NCBI GenBank assembly: GCA_018656865.1
Contig: JABHYO010000149.1
Coordinates: 1-64,000, forward strand
Direction of reading: 5' to 3'
DNA from: Gammaproteobacteria bacterium
GTDB lineage: Bacteria > Pseudomonadota > Gammaproteobacteria > Pseudomonadales > Azotimanducaceae
DNA: 64,000 bases
Both the position numbers and the translations under genes were made by a program. This document shows positions 37,866-47,197 of the stretch, one piece after another. The notes beneath the pieces were generated by a model. It saw only the letters and a program-made list of their open reading frames with translations. It was not told where the DNA came from and searched no databases. Position 1 is the first letter of the stretch, and the number at the start of each line of letters is the position of its first letter.

Positions 37866-39363
37866 TTTTCGTCCCGACGAGGGCGCAATCACACATTTTG
37901 TTGGAGCGGCGATCAAGAATCGTTGGATTGGACTTCGCCAGGCTCTCAGGAAACAGGCGCCGTCATACCGATCGATCGCACAAGACCCAATTAGATTGAC
38001 GCTTTTCCTGTTGTTCGTCTCGCTTTCCGCGCCTGTTGCGTATGCCGACTTCCCTGAGTTCACCAAGCTGGTGAGGCAGGCGTCACCAGCCGTAGTAAAT
38101 ATCAGGACGGAACGAACGGCAACGAATCGACCCGATGGCTTTAACGAACAGGAAGTCCCTGAAATCTTCAGACGTTTTTTCCGGCAGATGCCGGATCGAC
38201 AGAACCCAAGACCTGGAATTGGTTCAGGTTTCATCATCGAATCCGACGGTTACATCTTGACCAACAATCATGTTGTCGATGGTGCTGACGAAATTATCGT
38301 TGCCTTGTCGGATCGGAGAGAGAGAGAAGCGAAAATAGTTGGTACGGACCCGCTGTCCGATCTGGCGCTACTGAAGATCGATGAAGAGAATCTACCCACT
38401 GTGAAGATAGGCAGTTCGGAGGATCTCGAAGCTGGACAATGGGTCATTGCGATTGGGTCTCCCTTTGATTTCGAGATGAGCGTAACTGCTGGGATTGTCA
38501 GTGCGACGGGTCGTAGCCTACCCGAGGGTAGTGGTAACTATGTGCCATTTATTCAGACCGATGTCGCCATCAATCCGGGTAATTCCGGCGGACCGTTACT
38601 CGATCTTGATGGTCGCGTTGTTGGGATCAATTCTCAGATTTTTACCCGCTCCGGTGGTTATATGGGGCTCTCTTTCGCTATTCCCATCGACGTAGCCATG
38701 GAGGTGGTTGCCCAGCTCAAAGACAAAGGTGGTGTTTCTCGAGGATGGCTGGGTGTTCTGATTCAGCGTGTGGACCGTGATTTGGCAGAATCCTTCGGCC
38801 TGGACAGGCCTGCCGGTGCGCTGGTGACAGAAGTTTTTGCCGACAGCCCGGCTGAAAAAGCCGGTCTGAAAGAGGGCGACATTATCACTGCTTTTGATGG
38901 CCGGATGATCGATCTGTCTTCAGATCTGCCTCATATGGTGGGTCGGACCAGGGCGGATAGTGTGGCGGAACTGACCGTGGTCAGAAACGGCGAAGTGGTG
39001 ACACTTGAGGTGACCATCGGCAGATTGGAAGAAGACGATTTGAATTCGTCACGTCGTCCAGCTCAGGCTGCGCGGAGTGGCAATCGGGTCGGTATCACGG
39101 TTTCGGACCTTGAAGCATCTGAAAAAAGGCGATTTAAGGTCGATCGCGGAGTCATGGTTCGCCAGGTATTCTCCGGTCCTGCTGGAGAAGCGGGTATTGA
39201 ACGAGGCGATGTGATTACCGACTTTGATGGAGAGCCGATACAGACCGCTGAACAGTTCGAACACCTGGTAGAAAACCTCCCAGGAGATGGTGTCACCGTA
39301 CCTATCAGAGTTGTTCGGAATGGGCGGCCGCAGTTCATGGCATTAAAGGTTCCGGCGCAGTAA
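37855..39363 (+). CDS. mucD: Periplasmic serine protease, DegQ/MucD type
   Basis: An HtrA-family protease-chaperone for misfolded envelope proteins. The catalytic triad is visible: His in LTNNHVVDGADE, Asp in DPLSDLALLKID, Ser in INPGNSGGPLLD. Two PDZ domains follow (LGVLIQRVDRDLAESFGL and GITVSDLEASEKRRF regions). GTG 37855 has GGAG at 37844-37847, seven bases before it, and overlaps the rseC-like gene. This leaves about 48 residues before the hydrophobic signal core (LTLFLLFVSLSAPVAYA), unusually long for a signal peptide. The operon position is that of Pseudomonas mucD. Confidence 0.95.
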   Translation: MLTNFRPDEGAITHFVGAAIKNRWIGLRQALRKQAPSYRSIAQDPIRLTLFLLFVSLSAPVAYADFPEFTKLVRQASPAVVNIRTERTATNRPDGFNEQEVPEIFRRFFRQMPDRQNPRPGIGSGFIIESDGYILTNNHVVDGADEIIVALSDRREREAKIVGTDPLSDLALLKIDEENLPTVKIGSSEDLEAGQWVIAIGSPFDFEMSVTAGIVSATGRSLPEGSGNYVPFIQTDVAINPGNSGGPLLDLDGRVVGINSQIFTRSGGYMGLSFAIPIDVAMEVVAQLKDKGGVSRGWLGVLIQRVDRDLAESFGLDRPAGALVTEVFADSPAEKAGLKEGDIITAFDGRMIDLSSDLPHMVGRTRADSVAELTVVRNGEVVTLEVTIGRLEEDDLNSSRRPAQAARSGNRVGITVSDLEASEKRRFKVDRGVMVRQVFSGPAGEAGIERGDVITDFDGEPIQTAEQFEHLVENLPGDGVTVPIRVVRNGRPQFMALKVPAQ

Positions 39364-39378
39364 ACAGGGGATAGTGCG

Positions 39379-39395
39379 CTCAATTCGGTATTGAG
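39379..39395 (+). terminator. 6-bp hairpin downstream of mucD, no U-tract
   Basis: CTCAAT, loop TCGGT, ATTGAG. It sits 15 bases after the mucD stop. It is followed by TTAAG rather than a U-run. Confidence 0.35.
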
Positions 39396-39397
39396 TT

Positions 39398-39454
39398 AAG
39401 TACACTGTCTGCCAGGGTGTGTCTGGAACAAGTACACTGTCCCCGGGTGTGTCT
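39398..39454 (+). repeat. Direct repeat pair upstream of lepA
   Basis: AAGTACACTGTC...GGGTGTGTCT occurs twice, at 39398-39424 (27 bases) and 39430-39454 (25 bases), differing only in a few central bases (TGCCA against CC). The role is unknown; the motif resembles small intergenic repeats. Confidence 0.75.
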
Positions 39455-39455
39455 T

Positions 39456-39464
39456 TGCTATAGA
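39456..39464 (+). promoter_or_regulatory. Possible extended -10 of a lepA promoter
   Basis: TGC followed by TATAGA, about 28 bases before the lepA GTG. The -35 position lies in the second direct repeat and is not consensus. Confidence 0.35.
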
Positions 39465-39492
39465 CTTCACCGCTGTTTTTCCGGCCTCATTT

Positions 39493-41295
39493 GTGACTGA
39501 CCCCTCCCATATCAGGAATTTCTCGATCATCGCCCATATCGATCACGGCAAATCGACGCTGGCTGATCGCTTTATCCAGTTTTGTGGTGGACTGACCGAT
39601 CGTGAAATGAACAACCAGGTGCTCGATTCCATGGATATCGAGCGCGAACGGGGTATTACGATCAAGGCACAGAGCGTCACGCTCATGTATGAGGCGAGAA
39701 ATGGCGAAAGTTACCAGCTGAATATCATCGATACGCCGGGTCACGTCGATTTCAGCTATGAAGTTTCCCGTTCGATGGCGGCTTGCGAGGGTGCTTTGCT
39801 GGTGGTTGATGCAGCCCAGGGGGTTGAGGCCCAGTCTGTTGCCAACTGCTATACGGCGATTGAGCAGAATCTCGAAGTATTGCCTGTACTCAATAAGATC
39901 GATCTGCCTCAGGCAGAGCCGGAAAGAGTCTGTCAGGAAATAGAGGAAATCATTGGGATCGATGCTACCGAAGCGCTGCGGGTAAGCGCCAAGAGTGGGG
40001 TCGGTGTGCATGATCTGCTGGAGGAAATTGTCCGGTTTGTCCCTGCCCCAGAGGACAGACGGGATAAGTCTTTGCAGGCGCTGATCATTGACTCCTGGTT
40101 CGACAATTATCTCGGTGTTGTCTCGCTGGTTCGCGTGGTCCAGGGAAGAATCTCAGCCAAAGACCGAATTGTCGTGAAATCGATCGGCAAGGTTCAACAG
40201 GTGGATGCGGCTGGCATCTTTACTCCGAATCGAAAGGAAACCGGCGTCCTCAATACCGGCGAAGTCGGGTTTGTCGTTGCTGGCATCAAGGATGTCCAGG
40301 GCGCACCGGTTGGAGACACCATTGTATTGGCCAGTGAAGCGGAGTCTGTGCCTGCTTTACCGGGTTTCGAGAAAGTCAGACCACAGGTTTACGCTGGTAT
40401 GTTCACGGTCAGTTCCGATGACTTTAATAATTTCCGTGATGCGCTCGAGAAGCTCACCCTCAATGATGCGTCGCTGGTCTACGAACCAGAGAGTTCCGAT
40501 GCGCTGGGAAACGGTTTTCGCTGCGGCTTTCTGGGCATGCTGCATATGGAGATTGTTCAGGAGCGGTTGGAGCGAGAATACGGCCTTGATCTGATTACGT
40601 CCGCGCCGACTGTTGTCTATGAGGTCATGACGAAATCCGAAAAGACATTTCAGGTTGATAATCCTTCTCAGCTCCCTGACCCGTCTACTGTCGAGGAAAT
40701 GCGCGAGCCCATAGTCCGAGCGAACATACTGGTCCCTTCAGAGCATGTGGGTAGTGTCATCAATCTCTGTGTTGAAAGACGAGGTGTGCAGAAGGATATG
40801 CAGTTTGTCGGACAACAGGTGTCATTGGCCTACGACCTGCCGATGAATGAGGTTGTCCTGGACTTTTTTGATCGGCTGAAATCTGTCTCACGGGGATTCG
40901 CGTCTCTGGACTATGCCTTCGACAGGTTTCAGATGGCCGATCTGGTGAAGTTGGATGTACTCATTAACGGTGACAGGGTCGATGCGCTGTCGATAATCGT
41001 GCACAGGGAAGACGCGCGAACGAAAGGTTTCAGTCTGACCAAGAAGATGAAGGAACTGATTCCGAGGCAAATGTTCGACGTCGCCATTCAGGCAGCGATA
41101 GGCGGCCAGATCATTGCCCGGCAGACAGTGAAAGCACTGCGCAAGAACGTCACAGCCAAATGTTATGGCGGCGATATCACTCGAAAGAAAAAGTTGCTGG
41201 AAAAACAGAAGGCCGGTAAGAAAAGAATGAAGCAACTCGGCAGTGTTGAGATTCCTCAGGAAGCATTCCTCGCCGTTCTTAAGGTAGAAAAATGA
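39493..41295 (+). CDS. lepA: Elongation factor 4 (LepA)
   Basis: LepA is a ribosome-dependent GTPase implicated in initiation and back-translocation. The 600-residue protein (E. coli 599) has the G domain ([53 protein letters not shown]), the EF-G-like domains, and the LepA-specific C-terminal domain ([20 protein letters not shown]). GTG start. It overlaps lepB by four bases (ATGA), the conserved lepA-lepB pair. Confidence 0.98.
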   Translation: MTDPSHIRNFSIIAHIDHGKSTLADRFIQFCGGLTDREMNNQVLDSMDIERERGITIKAQSVTLMYEARNGESYQLNIIDTPGHVDFSYEVSRSMAACEGALLVVDAAQGVEAQSVANCYTAIEQNLEVLPVLNKIDLPQAEPERVCQEIEEIIGIDATEALRVSAKSGVGVHDLLEEIVRFVPAPEDRRDKSLQALIIDSWFDNYLGVVSLVRVVQGRISAKDRIVVKSIGKVQQVDAAGIFTPNRKETGVLNTGEVGFVVAGIKDVQGAPVGDTIVLASEAESVPALPGFEKVRPQVYAGMFTVSSDDFNNFRDALEKLTLNDASLVYEPESSDALGNGFRCGFLGMLHMEIVQERLEREYGLDLITSAPTVVYEVMTKSEKTFQVDNPSQLPDPSTVEEMREPIVRANILVPSEHVGSVINLCVERRGVQKDMQFVGQQVSLAYDLPMNEVVLDFFDRLKSVSRGFASLDYAFDRFQMADLVKLDVLINGDRVDALSIIVHREDARTKGFSLTKKMKELIPRQMFDVAIQAAIGGQIIARQTVKALRKNVTAKCYGGDITRKKKLLEKQKAGKKRMKQLGSVEIPQEAFLAVLKVEK

Positions 41296-42086
41296 GCATT
41301 AACTTTCCTCTGATACTGGTACTGGCGACGGCCTTTACCGGACTCGTCTGGCTGCTGGATTACCTTGTGTTTCGACCGCAGAGGCAGCAGTCGCTAGTCG
41401 ATGCAGGTGATGTAGATGAGGCAACGAAAGAATCCATTCTGGCGGAACCCGTCGTTGTCGAATACTCCATTTCCTTTTTCCCAGTGTTGGCTATTGTGTT
41501 GGTGCTGAGATCCTTTCTGTTCGAACCGTTTCAGATTCCGACCGGTTCGATGATACCGACACTGGAAGTCGGGGACTTCATCCTGGTGAACAAGTACACC
41601 TATGGCGTACGGCTACCTGTGATTGGAACTAAAGTATTTGAAGTTGATGAACCTCGAAACGGCGAGGTCATGGTTTTCATACCACCTCACCAGAGTGAAT
41701 ACTTTATCAAAAGGGTCGTTGGCATTCCGGGTGATAGGGTTCGATATCAGGACAAGACGCTGTATATTAACGGAGAGCGTCAGAACCAGACATTTGTCGC
41801 TCAGATTCCACCGGTAAATCCCAAGTACCTGCAGTACAAAGAGAAGCTGGGGGAAGTTGAACACATGATCCAGCGTAATCCGTATCGCGATACGCGGGTT
41901 GAAGAATGGGTGATACCGGAGGGCCATTACTTCATGATGGGTGACAATAGGGATCAAAGTAGCGATAGCCGGTATTGGGGTCTGGTAACAGAAGAGAATA
42001 TAGTGGGTAAGGCGGTTGCAGTATGGTTGCACAAGAAACCCGGGCTGCGACTGCCGGAATTTTCCCGGAATGGTTGGATACAGTGA
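41292..42086 (+). CDS. lepB: Signal peptidase I
   Basis: LepB cleaves signal peptides at the periplasmic face. The 264-residue protein has two N-terminal membrane helices ([37 protein letters not shown]) and the S26 motifs: PTGSMIPTL with the catalytic Ser, [12 protein letters not shown] with the general-base Lys, and [16 protein letters not shown]. It is shorter than E. coli LepB (324), with a smaller periplasmic domain, as is common outside enterics. It is coupled to lepA and followed by a DUF4845-type gene and rnc. Confidence 0.97.
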   Translation: MSINFPLILVLATAFTGLVWLLDYLVFRPQRQQSLVDAGDVDEATKESILAEPVVVEYSISFFPVLAIVLVLRSFLFEPFQIPTGSMIPTLEVGDFILVNKYTYGVRLPVIGTKVFEVDEPRNGEVMVFIPPHQSEYFIKRVVGIPGDRVRYQDKTLYINGERQNQTFVAQIPPVNPKYLQYKEKLGEVEHMIQRNPYRDTRVEEWVIPEGHYFMMGDNRDQSSDSRYWGLVTEENIVGKAVAVWLHKKPGLRLPEFSRNGWIQ

Positions 42087-42096
42087 GGATATGACC

Positions 42097-42480
42097 GTGA
42101 ATACAGAAAAGCTCAAAAAAAACCGACAGCAGGGCGCTGCTGGAGGGTACATCATTGCCATCCTCTTATTCGGTGGATTGATGACAATGGGTTCGAAGCT
42201 GGCGCCGCTCTATATGGATCACAACACCATGTCCACCATCATGGATAAGATGGCAGAAGAGACGGGGCTCGGGGCGAAAACGGATTCCCAATTGATAGAA
42301 ATGATGAAGAAGCGATTAAAACTGAACAATATTCGTGACTTTCCTATTCAGGATCATGTCGAATTTAAACGAAGCGGAAGAGGTACAGATGTCATCATGG
42401 ACTATGAGGTGCGTCTTCCTATGGTCCATAATCTCGATCTGATTGCGTCATTCAATAAAGAAATAGAACTGAGAGACTAG
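42097..42480 (+). CDS. DUF4845-type small membrane protein between lepB and rnc
   Basis: A protein of about 127 residues with one N-terminal transmembrane helix (GGYIIAILLFGGLMTMGSKL) after a basic start (NTEKLKKNRQQGA), and a periplasmic domain that ends YEVRLPMVHNLDLIASFNKE. This is the DUF4845 family, found between lepB and rnc in many gamma- and betaproteobacteria; function unknown. Two starts six bases apart compete: ATG 42091 lies only two bases after GAGG (42085-42088), GTG 42097 lies eight bases after it, so GTG is preferred. Confidence 0.85.
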   Translation: MNTEKLKKNRQQGAAGGYIIAILLFGGLMTMGSKLAPLYMDHNTMSTIMDKMAEETGLGAKTDSQLIEMMKKRLKLNNIRDFPIQDHVEFKRSGRGTDVIMDYEVRLPMVHNLDLIASFNKEIELRD

Positions 42481-42492
42481 TTCTTAACACCT

Positions 42493-43170
42493 GTGTCCAG
42501 ACTAGAAAAGCTCGAAAAAATTATTGGATTTAGTTTCAGTAACGAGACCTTGTTGACCCAGGCACTGACCCACCGAAGTTTCAGTATCGTCAACAACGAG
42601 CGACTGGAATTTCTCGGTGATTCTATTCTCAACTTTGTTATAGCGTCCGCGCTCTTCGAAAAATTCCCAAAAGCCAGCGAAGGAGAGTTGTCGCGTCTGC
42701 GTGCAGGTCTTGTCAAGAGAGAGACTCTCGCCGACGTTGCCCGTGAAATCGACCTTGGTCAGTACCTGACCATGGGAAGTGGCGAAATGAAGAGCGGAGG
42801 TTTTGATCGTTCTTCAATACTGTCGGATGGGCTTGAAGCGATATTTGGCGCGGTTATTGTTGATGCGGATGCAGAAACAGCATCAAACTGCATTCGGCGA
42901 TTGTTCGACCAACGATTGGCCGGGCTTAGTGCTGATGACCTCCAGAAGGATGCGAAATCGCTGTTACAGGAACATCTACAGGGTATGGGGCATCCCGTGC
43001 CTGAATACATTCTGCTAAATTCGACCGGTAAGTCACCGAATCAGGAGTTTGAGATCGAATGCCGGTCCATACAGCTGGAGAACCCTGTCACGGCAAAAGG
43101 CTCGTCTATCAGACGAGCGGAGCAGAGCGCGGCTGATCTGGCTCTGCAGGAACTCGGAGTACCTTCTTGA
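42493..43170 (+). CDS. rnc: Ribonuclease III
   Basis: RNase III cuts double-stranded RNA in rRNA processing and mRNA decay. The 225-residue protein (E. coli 226) has the catalytic signature NERLEFLGDSILNFVIA, a second acidic cluster (SDGLEAIFGAVIVDAD) and a C-terminal dsRNA-binding domain (KSLLQEHLQGMGHPVPEYIL, GKSPNQEFEIECR, SIRRAEQSAADLAL). GTG start, 12 bases after the DUF4845 gene; it overlaps era by four bases. Confidence 0.97.
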   Translation: MSRLEKLEKIIGFSFSNETLLTQALTHRSFSIVNNERLEFLGDSILNFVIASALFEKFPKASEGELSRLRAGLVKRETLADVAREIDLGQYLTMGSGEMKSGGFDRSSILSDGLEAIFGAVIVDADAETASNCIRRLFDQRLAGLSADDLQKDAKSLLQEHLQGMGHPVPEYILLNSTGKSPNQEFEIECRSIQLENPVTAKGSSIRRAEQSAADLALQELGVPS

Positions 43171-44057
43171 CCAGGCACTGTGGTTTCGTCGCCATTATAG
43201 GCCGCCCCAACGTCGGCAAATCAACGCTGCTAAACGCATTGATGCAGCAGAAAATCAGCATTACATCTCGCAAACCCCAGACAACCAGGCACAACGTTCT
43301 GGGTATTCGTACCGAGGCCGATTGTCAGATGCTGTTTGTTGATACACCGGGTATTCACCTGCAGGAACCTAGAGCAATAAATCGTTATATGAACAAAAGC
43401 GCGAGACGCGCGCTGAAAGATGTCGATGTCATTCTGTTTTTAGTTGATCGCGATAGATGGAACGAAGAGGATGATTACGTCGCGGAGCTTTTTAACGGAG
43501 CTGTTGGGAAAAAGGTGATCGTTGTTAACAAGGTTGATCTGCTCGAGGACAAGGCAGGGCTGTTCCCGGTTCTGACGTCGTTGCAGGAGAGATTCGAAGA
43601 TGCAGAGATTGTCCCCGTATCTGCAAAGAAGGATAAAAACACCAAAGAACTGATCAAAGTCGTTCGGGATATGTTGCCGGAATCACCGTTCTACTATGAT
43701 GAGGATCAAATAACCGATCGTAGCGAGCGATTTCTTGCCTCGGAAATTATCAGAGAGAAGCTGATGCGCCAGCTGGGTGACGAGCTTCCTTACTCTTTAA
43801 CCATACAGATCGACAAATTTGAGGAAAAACCTGAACTCATTCACATCGATGCCACTATTTTTGTCGAGAAGGACGGGCAGAAAAGAATCCTGATTGGCAG
43901 AAAGGGTGAGAAGCTCAAGCGGATCGGAATAGATGCCAGAACGGATATGGAGGCAACATTCGGACGAAAGGTCATGCTAAATACCTGGGTTAAGGTGAAG
44001 GCTGGCTGGTCAGACGATGAGCGCGCGATGAAGAGTCTCGGCTACGATGAAATCTAG
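43167..44057 (+). CDS. era: GTPase Era
   Basis: Era binds the 3' end of 16S rRNA and couples 30S maturation to growth. The 296-residue protein has [16 protein letters not shown], the QTTRHNVLGI switch, VDTPGIHLQEPRAIN, VNKVDLLED and VSAKKDKNTKEL, then the KH domain with RILIGRKGEKLKRIG. TTG start, overlapping the rnc stop (TTGA), so translation is coupled. recO starts inside its last codons. Confidence 0.97.
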   Translation: MTRHCGFVAIIGRPNVGKSTLLNALMQQKISITSRKPQTTRHNVLGIRTEADCQMLFVDTPGIHLQEPRAINRYMNKSARRALKDVDVILFLVDRDRWNEEDDYVAELFNGAVGKKVIVVNKVDLLEDKAGLFPVLTSLQERFEDAEIVPVSAKKDKNTKELIKVVRDMLPESPFYYDEDQITDRSERFLASEIIREKLMRQLGDELPYSLTIQIDKFEEKPELIHIDATIFVEKDGQKRILIGRKGEKLKRIGIDARTDMEATFGRKVMLNTWVKVKAGWSDDERAMKSLGYDEI

Positions 44058-44763
44058 GGGCCAGAGTCTCCCTGTGCTGCATGAGGCATTCATTCTTCAT
44101 TCCCGAAACTATAGAGATACCAGCCTGATTGTCGATCTGCTTACCCGGGAAGAGGGGCGCTACTCGGTTGTCGTGAGGGGTGCCATGTCGCAAAAATCCA
44201 GGGTGAGAGGCAGGTTGCAGCCATTTACTCCATTGCTTGTCGCGTCGGTTGGTCGTAGTGAACTGAAGACTTCAACCTCCATTGATTTCCCTGGGAACTC
44301 TTATCGTCTGACAGGCGACAGGCTTCTTCTTGGGCTCTATGTAAATGAGCTGCTCTACAGACTGCTTGGTAAATTCGATCCCGTTCTGGAGTTGTTCGAT
44401 GATTATTGCCATCTGTTGACATCACTTGCGGATTGCCAGGGTGGTGTTTTGGATGTGAGATTGTTTGAACTGAGATTGTTACAAGAGCTGGGCTACGGTA
44501 TCAATTTCGACTATGACGCGGGGGATGGTCAGGCTGTTGAGGAAAATTCCCACTACAAGTTTGTAGTTCATGAGGGATTTCATCGTGTTGATGAGCCGGG
44601 CGACAGCGCGTTTTGCGGGGCAGAACTTAGATCTATTGCCGAGGGCAATCTGCAGGTTGTTAACGAGCGCAGGCTGCGTAACCTGACGCGCGTGTCTTTG
44701 GCAGAGTTGCTCGGTGACAAGCCTCTCAAAAGTCGTTCACTTTTTCGAGGGATAGCCAGGTGA
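44047..44763 (+). CDS. recO: DNA repair protein RecO
   Basis: RecO loads RecA with RecR and anneals single strands. The 238-residue protein (E. coli 242) begins with an OB-fold (HEAFILHSRNYRDTSLIVDL, GRYSVVVRGAMSQKSRVRG, LQPFTPLLVAS) and then the helical C-terminal domain (LYVNELLYRLLGKFDP, RLFELRLLQELGYGINFD). No Cys zinc finger is present, as in the enteric type. It overlaps era by 11 bases and acpS by four. pdxJ, the common next gene, is missing. Confidence 0.94.
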   Translation: MKSRGQSLPVLHEAFILHSRNYRDTSLIVDLLTREEGRYSVVVRGAMSQKSRVRGRLQPFTPLLVASVGRSELKTSTSIDFPGNSYRLTGDRLLLGLYVNELLYRLLGKFDPVLELFDDYCHLLTSLADCQGGVLDVRLFELRLLQELGYGINFDYDAGDGQAVEENSHYKFVVHEGFHRVDEPGDSAFCGAELRSIAEGNLQVVNERRLRNLTRVSLAELLGDKPLKSRSLFRGIAR

Positions 44764-45140
44764 TCGTTGGAACAGGCGTCGATATCGTCGATATTCGACG
44801 TATCGAGAATTCGATTAACCGATTCAGTGAACGATTTATACGCCGAATACTCAACGATGATGAGGTTCGTGATTCTCTCGAAGGAAAGCGTCTGGCGGGA
44901 TATGTTGCCCGCCAGTTTGCGGCTAAAGAGGCTGTCTCAAAAGCGCTGGGTACAGGTATGCGATCCGGGGTCTATTTTGGAAATATCCTCGTGCTGCGCA
45001 ATGAGTTTGGAGCACCTTTCGTCGAACTCCGTGCCGGTGCCAGGGCGAGAGCACAGCAAATAGATGCGACCGAAATTCAGGTCAGCCTCTCGGACGAACG
45101 GGACTATGCCATTGCCTATGCGGTCGCGATCAACTCTTAG
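44760..45140 (+). CDS. acpS: Holo-[acyl carrier protein] synthase
   Basis: AcpS attaches 4'-phosphopantetheine from CoA to acyl carrier protein. The 126-residue protein has the two signature motifs: GTGVDIVDIRRIENS (metal-binding Asp) and RQFAAKEAVSKALGTGM, followed by FVELRAGARARA and VSLSDERDYAIAYAVA. GTG start overlapping recO (GTGA). The gene converges with the GacS/BarA-like gene, six bases apart. Confidence 0.96.
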   Translation: MIVGTGVDIVDIRRIENSINRFSERFIRRILNDDEVRDSLEGKRLAGYVARQFAAKEAVSKALGTGMRSGVYFGNILVLRNEFGAPFVELRAGARARAQQIDATEIQVSLSDERDYAIAYAVAINS

Positions 45141-45146
45141 AAACCA

Positions 45147-47075
45147 CTAGCCCGTATCTGCTTTCTGGCTAAAAGGATCAGGGTGGTCTCTATACCAGGC
45201 TTCCAGCGCCGTAATTTCACCGTTCAGCAGATTGAGTAAGAGTGGTATTTGATCGTTGTCTGCCTGTTTCAGTGCCGATTCGAGTTTTTCTATCGCTCGG
45301 CCAAGCCGTGGTACACCACAGTATCGAACAGCCCCGTGCAGTTTGTGCACAGCTTGTTTCAGTTCTGAAAAGTCATGTGTACTGTCGTTAATCGACTGCT
45401 GATCTTCTGGCAGACTAGTCACTAGAATGCCCATGAGTTCTGCGGCCAGTTCGGGCCTGTGATTGGCATTTCGTAGTGCCAGCTCTTTGTCGAATAGCTC
45501 GAGACTGTGACTTGCAGGGACCGGCATGGGCGCGCGTGCGCCGAGTCTGCCTAGTTGTCTCAGGATAGATTTCAAATTCTCCATCCTGACTGGTTTGATC
45601 AGCACATCGTCCATGCCCGTATCGCGATAGGCTTTCTTTTCCTGTGAGGTGGCATGTGCGGTTAAACCAAACACGGGAATCTTTGATCCAAATTCCCGAA
45701 TCCGCCTTGTTGCTTCAACACCGTTCATGTCAGGCATCTGGATGTCCATAAAGATGATCTGGAAGGACTCCTCAGCGACTTTCTGGATGGCCTCTCGACC
45801 GGATTCCGCTTTGCTGACCGAGTGGCCCAATTCCGTCAGCTGTAGGGCCAGCAGTTTTGCATTGGCGGTGCTGTCGTCAACAACAAGTGCGTTGATTAGT
45901 CGTGACTCATCTCGGGCATGACCTATATGTTCGATTGCTGTCGTTAGTTCAGCCTGGGTGATGGGGTCTGCAAGTTGGATCCAGTATGGACGGTTGATCA
46001 CTGTGCGACTGTTGAGAAGTACAACCCAGGTTGTCTCGGGTAGATAGTGTTTGATGGAAAGGTAAGTATCAGACGATTCGTCGGAGACCAGACAAATATC
46101 CAGAAGCTCGGATTTGAAGTCTGTGGTGCTGCCAAGACCCATTAAATTGAGACGTGCCGCCAGGCTCTCACGCTCATATTCATCGTCAGCGATGACAAGT
46201 GCTGTGAGGCCACAGTCCACAGGCGCGGTAATTCGACTGTCTGGCAGGTTTGCCGGGAACTCGAGTTGGTTGTCGCGCCAGTCTGCACCGGACTCTGCTA
46301 TCCGGTCATCAAGGGCAAGAGAGATTTGAGGAGTGAAATCTCTAGAGAAGTTCAGGTTGAGGGAGTCTGCTTCGTAGGTGAATTCAAGTTTGTGGTTCCC
46401 CTTACGGTCAGGGCGAAGATAATCGAGAATGAGACGAAACAGGATTCTTCGGAAGTTTGCGGCAGCCAATTCAAGATTGGCGGGACTGTTGAGATCCGGT
46501 ACAACGTGAAACCGGCACTGATAGCGACTCAACAAAGGCGCCAGCAGCTGAAATACATTGTCGATCAGTTCAAGGATATTTTCGGTACTTCGCGTGCCGG
46601 TATCCTGTTTTTCCGCAAGCAGGAAGCTGATATTTTCGGCGGCTTTTGTGACCTCAGCGCGTTCACCGCCGCGATTCACCGCACCAATTAACTGACGTAG
46701 GGCGTGCTCCGAGAGATCCTGAACAGCGCCAAGGTAGACTTTTTCATCCTGAATCTCCTGGTGCAGTGCTTCTAGCTTCGACCTCTCTTCTACCTGATGT
46801 GCCTGTTTCTCCTTGTGCTGGCTCTCAACTTCCGATAATAATTCGTTCAGGCGTTCCACTTCCTCTGAATCATGATTCTGCTGACGTTTGATCGCAAAGC
46901 GAATCGCCCGTTCAAGTTTCTCTATAGTTTTGTTTTCAGTACGGTCTTTTTCCTGTCTGCCATAGAGTTGTTCGATCAGTTGCTCTAGAGGCGTAAACCA
47001 ACTGAATCGGAGGAAGAATGCCACTGCCAGGCACAATATGATGATCAGGGCAGCAGAGATTGCGTAGATTGCCAT
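45147..47075 (-). CDS. Degenerate GacS/BarA-like phosphorelay protein (receiver plus HPt, no kinase core)
   Basis: A 642-residue protein in the position of gacS/barA, divergent from cysM-rlmD-relA. One N-terminal membrane helix (residues 3-23) has no second helix or periplasmic sensor. Residues 42-115 look like a coiled coil. No HAMP or histidine H-box (HELRTPL type) is seen. Residues 115-265 resemble a decayed ATPase region: the place of the N-box reads FRRILFRLILDYLRP, without the Asn, and no DxGxG box exists. Residues 288-385 look like a receiver without a clear phospho-Asp. The second receiver (395-510) is normal: D400/D401, D444 (FMDIQMPDMNG), T472, K494. The HPt domain keeps VHKLHGAVRYCGVPRLG with H577. 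It probably relays phosphate instead of making it. Function is inferred. Confidence 0.85.
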   Translation of the reverse strand: MAIYAISAALIIILCLAVAFFLRFSWFTPLEQLIEQLYGRQEKDRTENKTIEKLERAIRFAIKRQQNHDSEEVERLNELLSEVESQHKEKQAHQVEERSKLEALHQEIQDEKVYLGAVQDLSEHALRQLIGAVNRGGERAEVTKAAENISFLLAEKQDTGTRSTENILELIDNVFQLLAPLLSRYQCRFHVVPDLNSPANLELAAANFRRILFRLILDYLRPDRKGNHKLEFTYEADSLNLNFSRDFTPQISLALDDRIAESGADWRDNQLEFPANLPDSRITAPVDCGLTALVIADDEYERESLAARLNLMGLGSTTDFKSELLDICLVSDESSDTYLSIKHYLPETTWVVLLNSRTVINRPYWIQLADPITQAELTTAIEHIGHARDESRLINALVVDDSTANAKLLALQLTELGHSVSKAESGREAIQKVAEESFQIIFMDIQMPDMNGVEATRRIREFGSKIPVFGLTAHATSQEKKAYRDTGMDDVLIKPVRMENLKSILRQLGRLGARAPMPVPASHSLELFDKELALRNANHRPELAAELMGILVTSLPEDQQSINDSTHDFSELKQAVHKLHGAVRYCGVPRLGRAIEKLESALKQADNDQIPLLLNLLNGEITALEAWYRDHPDPFSQKADTG

Positions 47076-47197
47076 CTAGTGTTCTGACACCGACTAAGTT
47101 ATGACTGAAATGAATTTGAATAGACAATCCAGATATTATAGGAATTCTTCTGCATCTCCTATCATAGGCACCTTTCCAGGCAGGCTGGTTTAAGTAC

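Noticed and set aside
45147-47075. GacS-like gene as a frameshifted pseudogene
   Set aside because: The frame is intact for 642 codons with canonical receiver and HPt motifs at the end, so it is more likely a functional, reduced protein.
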